NCBI GenBank assembly: GCA_030588935.1
Contig: JAUUWR010000035.1
Span: forward strand, 1-10,266
DNA length: 10,266 nucleotides
Source: a bacterium
GTDB taxonomy: Archaea > Nanobdellota > Nanobdellia > Pacearchaeales > GW2011-AR1
Direction of reading: 5' to 3'
In this document: positions 4,939 to 9,999 of the stretch, piece after piece
How positions within the stretch are numbered: the first letter of the stretch is position 1
Layout of the letters: each line of letters begins with the position of its first letter
Position numbers and translations under genes: made by a program
Notes under the pieces: model-generated
The model's database searches: none
Told to the model about the DNA's origin: nothing
The model's input: only the letters and a program-made list of their open reading frames with translations

Positions 4939-5266
4939 TTTCTAATCTCCAGGCTATTTGCCTTATATTTGTAAGATTCTTTTTTGCTATTGATGTGGCT
5001 TGATAAATTAATAAGTCTCTATTAACCTTCTTCTTATTTTCTTCTGAAAAAGCATATGCAAGGAATAAAGCAGTTCTCTTGTTTCCATCTGAAAATGGAT
5101 GATCTACAAGTATAGCTCTCCACAAATAAGCTAATTTTGTGTAAAATCCTAGTTTTGGTTTATTTATCGTATCGATAGCAAAATCTAAACTAGAGCTGCT
5201 TCTTAAATTTCCTCCAAAACCTTTATTTATCCTCAACAAATCTTCCTTACTAATATCCATACACAT
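4925..5266 (-). CDS. doc: Doc/Fic-family toxin
   Basis: A 113-residue protein of the Fic/Doc fold. The active-site motif H56-P-F-S-D-G-N-K-R64 is intact and is the Doc-type version (N-K-R after the glycine) rather than the Fic adenylyl-transfer form with G-N-G-R. Known Doc proteins phosphorylate the elongation factor EF-Tu and stop translation; whether this one does so with archaeal EF-1A is inference. The preceding helix (KLAYLWRAILVDHPF) and the following T-A-L-F-L-A helix fit the family, as does the length. The start is MCMD at 5266, or the second Met two codons later. A TATA-like box lies about 22 bases upstream, suggesting a leaderless message. Unusually for phd-doc systems, the toxin gene comes first. 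Confidence 0.8.
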   Translation of the reverse strand: MCMDISKEDLLRINKGFGGNLRSSSSLDFAIDTINKPKLGFYTKLAYLWRAILVDHPFSDGNKRTALFLAYAFSEENKKKVNRDLLIYQATSIAKKNLTNIRQIAWRLENAIK

Positions 5267-5283
5267 AAATAATGGTTAGATGG

Positions 5284-5291
5284 TATTTAAA
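5284..5291 (-). promoter_or_regulatory. Candidate TATA box of the doc-copG operon
   Basis: On the minus strand this reads TTTAAATA preceded by C-rich bases (ACC), centred about 22 bases before the doc ATG, consistent with a leaderless transcript. Confidence 0.5.
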
Positions 5292-5427
5292 GGTTTCTAT
5301 GGAAAATTGTTAATTCTAAAAACCTAAAATCTTAAAAAGCCCAATTTAGTTGAGAGCTTAGAAGATAAATATTTTATAATTATCAAAGATGTTTGGGAAA
5401 GGGTAGAGTACGAAATAATAAAAGAAG

Positions 5428-5592
5428 TTAATAAAACCAGCCATTAATATCAAACATTAAAACTAAAAGCAAAATTAATAAAATAGTTGAAGCGATTATA
5501 TACCATTTTTTCTTTTTCTCCCAATTAGCCAAATAAAAAACTAATCCAATTAATGTAGAAAAAATCGGATTTAAAATTGTTGAACCTGCCAT
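5428..5592 (-). CDS. Two-helix membrane peptide of unknown function
   Basis: This short gene encodes 54 residues beginning MAGSTILNPIFSTLIG and ending FDINGWFY. Two hydrophobic segments, about residues 9-22 and 31-48 (YIIASTILLILLLVLMF), are joined by the basic loop ANWEKKKKW, so both termini probably lie outside the cytoplasm by the positive-inside rule. That is the reverse of the peptide at 4555-4701. A good TATA-like box lies 26 bases before the ATG, which makes a real leaderless gene likely despite its size. No family is recognised. Confidence 0.6.
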   Translation of the reverse strand: MAGSTILNPIFSTLIGLVFYLANWEKKKKWYIIASTILLILLLVLMFDINGWFY

Positions 5593-5613
5593 TTAAAATA
5601 AAGGAAAATGTGC

Positions 5614-5623
5614 TTTATAAAAG
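5614..5623 (-). promoter_or_regulatory. Candidate TATA box of the 54-residue membrane peptide
   Basis: On the minus strand this reads CTTTTATAAA, centred about 26 bases before the ATG at 5592. It is one of the clearest TATA boxes in the window and is the main support for that small gene. Confidence 0.55.
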
Positions 5624-5640
5624 TGTTTATGGTTGTTAAA

Positions 5641-5667
5641 GGTGGTTGAAGTGAGGTTGTTGGGTGA
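5641..5667 (+). repeat. G-rich repeat, copy 1 (diverged)
   Basis: The sequence GGTTGAAGTGAGG then TTGTTGGGTG resembles the core of the 42-base repeat at 6340-6381 and 6670-6711, with one inserted and one deleted base. It lies about 40 bases before the relE-like start codon, as the other copies do before their downstream genes. Confidence 0.5.
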
Positions 5668-5708
5668 AGGATAGATAATTCTAAAAACTAATCTTTCTTA
5701 AAGCACTT

Positions 5709-6026
5709 ATGTCTTATGCTGTTTATGTTACTGAAAACTTTGAAAAAGAGATAAAAAAGATTTCTAAATCTGAAAAAGAAATAATTAAAAAAATATTTTT
5801 ACAATTAAAAGAGAATCCTTATGTAGGAAGAGATTTACAATATAGATTCTTAAGAGAGAAAAGAATTAAAGAAAAAAGAGTTTACTATCTGGTTTATGAT
5901 GATTTAAATGCTGTGCTTATTGTCGCTTTTGGAGGAAAAAAAGCACAACAAGAAACAATTGATGAAATTATTAAAGATCTTCCTGAATTTAGAACGTATT
6001 TAAAAAATATTTTAAAAAAAGAATAA
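5709..6026 (+). CDS. relE: RelE/ParE-superfamily toxin
   Basis: A 105-residue protein with the RelE/ParE pattern: N-terminal strand AVYVTENFEKEIKKI, a long first helix, LKENPYVGRDLQYRFLRE, then KRVYYLVYDDLNAVLIVAF. Basic residues that in RelE proteins bind or cleave ribosome-bound mRNA are present (R49, K51, R52, R57), and the KKAQQETID motif after the last strand is typical of archaeal members. It probably inhibits translation. The only neighbouring antitoxin candidate, an AbrB-type gene, points the other way and ends 8 bases from this stop. The promoter is unclear: the region 25 bases upstream reads CTAAAAAC, a weak TATA box. Confidence 0.8.
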   Translation: MSYAVYVTENFEKEIKKISKSEKEIIKKIFLQLKENPYVGRDLQYRFLREKRIKEKRVYYLVYDDLNAVLIVAFGGKKAQQETIDEIIKDLPEFRTYLKNILKKE

Positions 6027-6033
6027 ATTAAAA

Positions 6034-6240
6034 TCAAGCAACTCTTTTTATTTTTCCTGCTTTAACATCTGCTAAGCTATTTTTGAATTGTTTTACTAAA
6101 TCTAAGTCTATTTTTTTTAATATTATCATGTCTTTCATTTTTTCTACTCCTAAAACAGAGCCTTCTTCTATTCCTAATTCAACTCTTATTTTAGAAGGGA
6201 TTACTACCTGCCCTTTAGAGCTTATTTTTGTTATTTGCAT
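6034..6240 (-). CDS. AbrB/MazE-family (SpoVT-type) antitoxin-like DNA-binding protein
   Basis: A 68-residue protein with a swapped-hairpin AbrB domain over about residues 1-48: MQITKISSKGQVVIPSKIR, then LGIEEGSVLGVEKMKD. The SSKGQVVIP signature is complete. The C-terminal tail (residues 50-68, VKQFKNSLADVKAGKIKRVA) is of the kind that wraps a RelE-family toxin; the end D-V-K-A-G-K-I-K-R-V is familiar from archaeal RelE partners. It probably neutralises the converging toxin and represses its own gene through the palindrome at 6250-6268, directly upstream. The tail-to-tail arrangement with the toxin is unusual. Confidence 0.8.
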   Translation of the reverse strand: MQITKISSKGQVVIPSKIRVELGIEEGSVLGVEKMKDMIILKKIDLDLVKQFKNSLADVKAGKIKRVA

Positions 6241-6249
6241 TATGTAAGA

Positions 6250-6268
6250 AAGTAAGGATTACTTACTT
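6250..6268 (-). promoter_or_regulatory. Palindromic operator of the AbrB-like gene
   Basis: AAGTAAG-GATTA-CTTACTT is a perfect 7+5+7 inverted repeat ending 10 bases before the start codon and overlapping the TATA-proximal side. A third half-site, GTAAG, lies at 6244-6248, eight bases from the next. This is a plausible site for autorepression by the dimeric AbrB protein. Confidence 0.55.
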
Positions 6269-6274
6269 ATAAAG
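6266..6274 (-). promoter_or_regulatory. Candidate TATA box of the AbrB-like gene
   Basis: On the minus strand this reads CTTTATAAG, centred about 30 bases before the ATG at 6240 and overlapping the edge of the palindromic operator by three bases, so that a bound repressor could block TBP/TFB or the polymerase. Confidence 0.5.
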
Positions 6275-6339
6275 TTTTCTATATTAAATTTTTTAAAGAG
6301 TGTAATTGAATTCCGGCAATCAAAGTAAACCCAAAACAT

Positions 6340-6381
6340 TTAAAATCTAATTGTGAGAGGTTGAGTGAGGGTTGTTGGGTG
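6340..6381 (+). repeat. 42-base direct repeat, copy 2 (upstream of the 78-residue gene)
   Basis: It begins TTAAAATCTAATTG, then AGAGGTTGAG, TGAGGGTTGTTG and GGTG. It matches 6670-6711 apart from two bases after AATTG, one indel and the last few bases. The two copies bracket one promoter-gene unit. Short G tracts (GG, GGG, GGG, GG) stand out in an AT-rich genome. Confidence 0.7.
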
Positions 6382-6408
6382 GAAAGTTGTTTTCTTATAC
6401 AATAATAC

Positions 6409-6417
6409 TTATAAATA
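6409..6417 (+). promoter_or_regulatory. Candidate TATA box of the 78-residue gene
   Basis: TTATAAATA is centred about 25 bases before the ATG at 6437, a good match to an archaeal TATA box and leaderless start. Confidence 0.55.
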
Positions 6418-6436
6418 AATAAAATAATTAAAAAAA

Positions 6437-6673
6437 ATGGCAGATCTAAAATGTTTAGTGTTTTTTAGGATAGACCATCCTGAAATTAAAAAAAAGGTTG
6501 ATGGATTAGGAAAAGTAGTTTCATTTGAAGAAGTCGGAGAGATAGATAGCCTTGGATTAACTGAGTTGAGTTTAGATTATCTTCCTTCTTGTCCTTGTAT
6601 GGAAGGTTCTCCAAAAGCTATAGAGCTAGAAGCAGATGAGAGATATGTTTCTAGAGAGTTAAAATATAATTAA
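6437..6673 (+). CDS. Uncharacterised 78-residue protein
   Basis: I do not recognise this protein. The N-terminal half (LKCLVFFRIDHPEIKKKVDG, then KVVSFEEVGEIDSL) looks like a small alpha/beta fold, followed by the turn DYLPSCPCMEGSPK with a C-x-C pair (C52, C54) and an acidic-basic C-terminal segment. A third cysteine is at position 6. There is no signal peptide or membrane segment. It has its own TATA box and is flanked by a 42-base direct repeat whose downstream copy overlaps its stop codon, as if promoter and gene were duplicated or inserted as one unit. It could be a thiol or metal-binding protein, but that is speculation. Confidence 0.65.
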   Translation: MADLKCLVFFRIDHPEIKKKVDGLGKVVSFEEVGEIDSLGLTELSLDYLPSCPCMEGSPKAIELEADERYVSRELKYN

Positions 6674-6711
6674 AATCTAATTGCCAGAGGTTGAGGTGAG
6701 GGTTGTTGAAT
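6670..6711 (+). repeat. 42-base direct repeat, copy 3 (downstream of the 78-residue gene)
   Basis: It begins TTAAAATCTAATTG at 6670, overlapping the stop codon of the preceding gene, then AGAGGTTGAGG and TGAGGGTTGTTG. It ends about 42 bases before the start of the endonuclease-like gene. Confidence 0.7.
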
Positions 6712-6724
6712 GATTGCGGAAAGG

Positions 6725-6732
6725 TTTAAATA
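6725..6732 (+). promoter_or_regulatory. Candidate TATA box of the endonuclease-like gene
   Basis: TTTAAATA, preceded by AAGG, is centred 26 bases before the ATG at 6754, giving the gene its own leaderless promoter separate from the methyltransferase operon. Confidence 0.55.
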
Positions 6733-6753
6733 AAGAAGATTTTTGAAGTTTTT

Positions 6754-7446
6754 ATGGTATTAACAAAGCAAAAAATAGAAAAATTAGAAAAAGAATTTTT
6801 TGAAAAAATTAAAGAAATATTATTAGAAAATAAAACAGAACTTGTGAAAGGCTTTAATTCTAAAGAAAACATAAAGAGAGATTATTCAAATTTAGGATAT
6901 AAAGAGAACGATGTTGAAAAAGGAGCTGAAAGAGTTATTCAATCAATTATCTGTAAAAATACAGATTGGGAGGTTAATTCTGCTCCAATAAGCTCTGATT
7001 TATTATTTGAAACGGCTGAAGCAATGATAAACATAGACGCTAAGACATATAAAGAAAAACATCAAGAACATAATAAGATTAATGTTGGAGCAAATCAAAT
7101 AAGTTATGGCCAACATATGCCTATGAAAAGTTTAGGAACTGGAACGAAATATACGTGGAAGGCCGCATTGAGAACTATATATCATCATCAAACCTACGGA
7201 GAAATTCCTTGTTTAACATTTTTTATTAAATTTATATATGATGATGAAAATAAAACTTTAAAAAAGATAGAATTAGTAAGCGTACCCAATGGAATTCTAG
7301 AAGACATTTATGGAAACATTTTTGTGAGGGGAAAAAGTGAAATTGTTGCTGGAAAACCAGTTAGAGACATTAGAGTTGTTATAAATAAGTTTGAAAATCC
7401 AAAAATAATAGGAAGATGGAAAAGAAAAGAAACAATTTTCCCTTAA
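6754..7446 (+). CDS. Probable type II restriction endonuclease, PD-(D/E)xK fold
   Basis: A 230-residue protein without a family I can name. A PD-(D/E)xK-like core is visible: S-S-D82 before the strand, then M-I-N-I-D95-A-K97 thirteen residues later, giving the pair D82 and D95-x-K97; E60 in the preceding helix could complete the site. Downstream, conserved-looking N/Q residues (GANQISYGQH, 112-121) and the strand IPCLTFFIKFIYDD (151-164) fit a nuclease sheet. The neighbour supports the role: the stop overlaps that of the SPPY methyltransferase by four bases in convergent orientation, a common restriction-modification layout. Its own TATA box would allow expression after the methyltransferase has protected the DNA. 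The target sequence is unknown. Confidence 0.65.
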   Translation: MVLTKQKIEKLEKEFFEKIKEILLENKTELVKGFNSKENIKRDYSNLGYKENDVEKGAERVIQSIICKNTDWEVNSAPISSDLLFETAEAMINIDAKTYKEKHQEHNKINVGANQISYGQHMPMKSLGTGTKYTWKAALRTIYHHQTYGEIPCLTFFIKFIYDDENKTLKKIELVSVPNGILEDIYGNIFVRGKSEIVAGKPVRDIRVVINKFENPKIIGRWKRKETIFP

Positions 7447-8756
7447 CCACTAACTTTAATATTTAGACATCTTCTTCTCATTATTTCTTCATATTCTGGA
7501 TTAATATCAATTAAAATAGATTTTCTATTTAATATTTTAGCGGCCCTTCCTGTTGTTCCAGAACCTGCAAATGGATCTAAAACAATTCCATCTTTTGGAC
7601 AAAAGGCTTTAATTATTTTGTGAGGGAGTGCTGTTGGAAAAATAGCAAAATGAGCCTCTTTAACTCTCTCTAAGGGAATTTTCCAAATATCTTCGGAATC
7701 AAAAAAATCTTCTTCTTGAGGAATAACCCATAGATCTCCAGGATTTTTTCCATTTCTGTGATTTTTAATTGTTTGCAAAACATAATGTTGTTCTTTTATT
7801 GTTTTATCATATCTATCATCTAATTTTAAAATTTCCTTTAACTTATCCCAGTCTTCTGATTTAGGGAGAGAACGTCCACCTTTATCCAATCTAAACCAAT
7901 GTCCAGCAGTATCTTTATAATTAAAAATTTTATCTATTTGTTTTGTTGAAATTCCTCCTTCTTTTCTTTTTTCTCTTAAATAATTCAAGATTTCTAATTC
8001 TAATTCTATAGAAATATTGTGGACTCTTTGTTTTGAATAAGAAATTCCTAAAGATTTCCTTGCTCCAGGACTTGCCCCCATATTTATTTTTTCTCCATTG
8101 AATTTGCCATTATATCTTCTTCTCATCTGCTCATTATGCAATTTAATTTTCCTTTCCCAGTCTCTTTCTTTATATTCTTGTTCTGATAAAACTTCTGGAA
8201 AATCAATGTTTTTTGTTTCATCTCCATTGTTTTTATGAGGCACTCTTATCTCATCAAGATTTACATAATAGTCTGGAGTATAATACTTTTCTAAATCTTT
8301 AATAAAAAAATAAATTGGTTCTGATACATTTGCTAATCTATCTTTAATAGAAGAGGGCATATGATTGGGTTTATACCAAGTTATTATATTTCTTAAAATC
8401 CAACCATTTTTTTGTAATCCCAATGCAGTCCTCTCAGGAATCATCATTAATCTTTTTTTGATATACTTATCACCGATATTTAAAAAATAAGAACCAGTGT
8501 CTTTTAAAACTCTCCTTAACTCTTTTCCAATTATAATCATCTTATTTATATATTCTTCTATTCTTTCTTCCTGTCCTATTTGGCCTTCTGTCTCATAATC
8601 TCTTTGCCCAAAATAAGGGGGGGACGTTATAATTATATCTATACATTTATCAGGTAGAATTTTTAATTTTTCCATTACATCCCCTATCAAAATTAATGGT
8701 TCTGTAGTTTTTGGCAGAACTACTGTTTTTTCCATGCTACTAATTTGAATTTCCAT
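7443..8756 (-). CDS. Site-specific DNA methyltransferase, beta class (SPPY; N4-cytosine or N6-adenine)
   Basis: A 437-residue S-adenosylmethionine-dependent DNA methyltransferase. The catalytic motif TSPPY is at residues 44-48 and the AdoMet-binding motif D-P-F-A-G-S-G-T-T-G at 394-403, the circular order of beta-class enzymes. TSPPY is more common in N4-cytosine than N6-adenine enzymes, so m4C is favoured. The long middle part (about 160-340) is the target-recognition region; residues 250-320 form a distinct insert (helix, then TAGHWFRLDKGGRSLP and W-D-K-L-K) resembling a module seen in other such methyltransferases. The start at 8756 overlaps the regulator gene by 17 bases and is supported by a strong Shine-Dalgarno sequence (GGAGGAG on the minus strand at 8767-8773) about 10 bases upstream. 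A later Met at residue 8 is the alternative. Confidence 0.88.
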   Translation of the reverse strand: MEIQISSMEKTVVLPKTTEPLILIGDVMEKLKILPDKCIDIIITSPPYFGQRDYETEGQIGQEERIEEYINKMIIIGKELRRVLKDTGSYFLNIGDKYIKKRLMMIPERTALGLQKNGWILRNIITWYKPNHMPSSIKDRLANVSEPIYFFIKDLEKYYTPDYYVNLDEIRVPHKNNGDETKNIDFPEVLSEQEYKERDWERKIKLHNEQMRRRYNGKFNGEKINMGASPGARKSLGISYSKQRVHNISIELELEILNYLREKRKEGGISTKQIDKIFNYKDTAGHWFRLDKGGRSLPKSEDWDKLKEILKLDDRYDKTIKEQHYVLQTIKNHRNGKNPGDLWVIPQEEDFFDSEDIWKIPLERVKEAHFAIFPTALPHKIIKAFCPKDGIVLDPFAGSGTTGRAAKILNRKSILIDINPEYEEIMRRRCLNIKVSG

Positions 8757-9219
8757 CTTTCTTAATCTCCTCCTTTAATCTTTTAGAGTTCATTACCTCT
8801 TTTAAATTTTTCAGAAATTCTTTTGATGCCTCTAAAGGAATAAAAACACTTCCTTTCATAACCCATTTATCTCCTTCTTTTATTTTTTGCTGGATTAACA
8901 AAGATTTGCCATAATCATTTTCAATTAAATCTATGTAAAATCTTTTCTTTCCAAAATCAAAATATTTGAAATCGAGATGTTGATATCTATGGTTTGGGTA
9001 ATAAACTCTTGCACTTCCAATTTGTTTCATATAAATATTATTTTCAAATAAAAGTATTTGTAAATGCTTTTCTACAGCTTTTCTAGAAATTTCTGTTTGT
9101 TCCTCAATCTCTTGAGTTGTTAATCCTCGAGGGTGTTTCTTTAAATGAGTATGAATTTTTTCATGAGTTTCACTCTCTCTTACAAATGGAGAACCAAATT
9201 TAACACCCTCTTTTTTCAT
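8740..9219 (-). CDS. Winged-helix protein with C-terminal PUR/PC4-like domain, probable R-M controller
   Basis: A 159-residue protein with two apparent domains. Residues 20-78 form a winged helix-turn-helix of the ArsR/MarR kind: GLTTQEIEEQTEISRKAVEK is helix-turn-helix, followed by a wing (YMKQIGSARVYYPNHR). Residues 88-142 (FDFGKKRFYIDLIENDYG, then SLLIQQKI, GSVFIPLEASKEFLKNLKEV) resemble the PUR-alpha/PC4-like single-strand-binding fold: strand - E-N-x-x-G - strand - I-P - helix. The assignment of the second domain rests on pattern memory only. It is the first gene of the minus-strand operon and overlaps the methyltransferase by 17 bases, so a role in controlling the modification genes, and perhaps the divergent nuclease operon, is plausible. 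It has a TATA box about 25 bases before the ATG. Confidence 0.7.
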   Translation of the reverse strand: MKKEGVKFGSPFVRESETHEKIHTHLKKHPRGLTTQEIEEQTEISRKAVEKHLQILLFENNIYMKQIGSARVYYPNHRYQHLDFKYFDFGKKRFYIDLIENDYGKSLLIQQKIKEGDKWVMKGSVFIPLEASKEFLKNLKEVMNSKRLKEEIKKDGNSN

Positions 9220-9240
9220 ACCTTATTGAAGAAAAGAGAC

Positions 9241-9248
9241 CTTATAAA
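9241..9248 (-). promoter_or_regulatory. Candidate TATA box of the regulator-methyltransferase operon
   Basis: On the minus strand this reads ATTTATAAG across 9241-9249, centred about 26 bases before the ATG at 9219, consistent with a leaderless start. Confidence 0.5.
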
Positions 9249-9261
9249 TGTTACTAAGTGG

Positions 9262-9271
9262 TTGGTACCAA
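9262..9271. promoter_or_regulatory. Palindrome between divergent promoters, candidate operator
   Basis: TTGGTACCAA is a perfect 10-base palindrome. With one mismatch on each side it extends to the 16 bases 9259-9274 (TGG...GCA). It lies between the minus-strand TATA box (9241-9248) and a plus-strand TATA box (9283-9290), the natural place for one regulator to control both operons. Confidence 0.45.
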
Positions 9272-9282
9272 GCAATCGATAC

Positions 9283-9290
9283 ATTTAAAT
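9283..9290 (+). promoter_or_regulatory. Candidate TATA box of the nuclease operon
   Basis: ATTTAAAT, followed by ACC, lies about 65 bases before the ATG at 9353. A start about 25 bases downstream would give a leader of roughly 40 bases, which contains the hairpin at 9319-9349 and a full Shine-Dalgarno sequence. Confidence 0.4.
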
Positions 9291-9318
9291 ACCTTAAAGA
9301 TATGACTATCTCAAGGAT

Positions 9319-9349
9319 TTTTACCTAATTAAATTTAAAGGAGGTAAAA
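9319..9349 (+). promoter_or_regulatory. Leader hairpin masking the nuclease ribosome-binding site
   Basis: TTTTACCT (9319-9326) pairs perfectly with AGGTAAAA (9342-9349). The right arm takes in the AGG of the Shine-Dalgarno sequence AAAGGAGG (9337-9344), which lies 8 bases before the start codon, while the AAAGG part would remain in the loop. Opening this A/T-rich stem could control translation. Confidence 0.45.
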
Positions 9350-9352
9350 TAA

Positions 9353-9589
9353 ATGATATATACAAGAAGAGTAACAAGAATAATTGATGGAGATACTTTT
9401 GAGATAAATATAGCCATTCAAGGAACTAGATTCATAAGAGTAGCAGGACTAAATGCTCCTGAACTAAATCGACCAGGAGGAATTGCTGCAAAAAACAGGT
9501 TAGCTGCTAAATTTCTTGGAAAAAGAGTAGAGATAACTCCTGTTAGTCGGTCTTATGGCAGACTCGTTGCTAAAGTTAGGAGGGTTTAG
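9353..9589 (+). CDS. Minimal staphylococcal-nuclease-like (thermonuclease) protein
   Basis: A 78-residue protein matching the oligonucleotide-binding part of SNase-family nucleases, which cut DNA and RNA with calcium. Visible motifs: V-T-R-I-I-D12-G-D14-T, F-I-R29-V-A-G-L-N34-A-P-E37, and Y-G-R70-L-V-A. By position R29, E37 and R70 correspond to the catalytic R35, E43 and R87 of the staphylococcal enzyme and D14 to the ligand D21, while N34 replaces the ligand D40. The protein ends shortly after R70, lacking the C-terminal helices of the usual 130-150-residue domain, so it is either a compact form or truncated. No signal peptide is present, so it acts in the cell. The start has a strong Shine-Dalgarno sequence. 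It is the first gene of an operon divergent from the restriction-modification regulator. Confidence 0.75.
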   Translation: MIYTRRVTRIIDGDTFEINIAIQGTRFIRVAGLNAPELNRPGGIAAKNRLAAKFLGKRVEITPVSRSYGRLVAKVRRV

Positions 9590-9592
9590 AAA

Positions 9593-9799
9593 ATGGAAAT
9601 AGATATGGGTAAATGGGAATTATTTCTTGAAGATGATTTTGATTTAACAGAAGGATGGTTTAAACCAACTATTAGTATTAAAAAAAGAATTGATGAAAAA
9701 AATATAAAACAGGCTTTTGAATTATTAAAAAAAGATTTAAAAGATTTAGGGAAGTGGAGGAAATTCAAGGAATTGAAGAAGGATTTAGAAAATGGATAA
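9593..9799 (+). CDS. Uncharacterised 68-residue charged protein
   Basis: Not recognised. The first third is acidic with aromatic residues (GKWELFLEDDFDLTEGWF), while the rest is helical and rich in Lys, Asp, Glu and Leu (KQAFELLKKDLKDLGKWRKF, then KELKKDLENG), probably a helical hairpin or coiled coil. It starts three bases after the nuclease stop, with the Shine-Dalgarno sequence AGGAGGG at 9578-9584 eight bases before the ATG, so it is a genuine operon member. A small acidic partner next to a nuclease could be an inhibitor or adaptor, but nothing in the sequence proves that. Confidence 0.65.
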   Translation: MEIDMGKWELFLEDDFDLTEGWFKPTISIKKRIDEKNIKQAFELLKKDLKDLGKWRKFKELKKDLENG

Positions 9800-9980
9800 G
9801 AAAGGATACATTCCAGGAATTGCGACAGCAATAAGAGTTATTATAGGAGTATTTGTTTTTATAATAGTTATGGATATGCTTTCTTCAACATTCATCCCAA
9901 AAAATTTAGTGTGGTCTGTTTCCTTAGGGATTGTTGTTGGTGCTGGACTTCTTTCTTATAAATTCATTCCTATCTTTTAA
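9792..9980 (+). CDS. Two-helix membrane peptide, third gene of the nuclease operon
   Basis: A 62-residue product with two hydrophobic segments, about residues 12-33 (TAIRVIIGVFVFIIVMDML) and 40-58 (VWSVSLGIVVGAGLLSYKF), separated by a short loop (SSTFIPKN). The start overlaps the end of the previous gene by eight bases (ATGGATAA), so the two are translationally coupled. The basic N-terminus (MDKKGY) places it inside. No family is recognised. Confidence 0.6.
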   Translation: MDKKGYIPGIATAIRVIIGVFVFIIVMDMLSSTFIPKNLVWSVSLGIVVGAGLLSYKFIPIF

Positions 9981-9999
9981 TATCTTCTACCCCACAAAC

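Noticed and set aside
6340..6711. CRISPR-like array
   Set aside because: The G-rich repeats number only three, are 290-700 bases apart, and the intervening DNA holds genes rather than spacers; no Cas proteins are encoded.
9586..9831. 81-residue minus-strand reading frame
   Set aside because: It is antisense to the coupled genes of the nuclease operon, which have a Shine-Dalgarno sequence and overlaps; the translation is Phe/Ser-rich shadow sequence.
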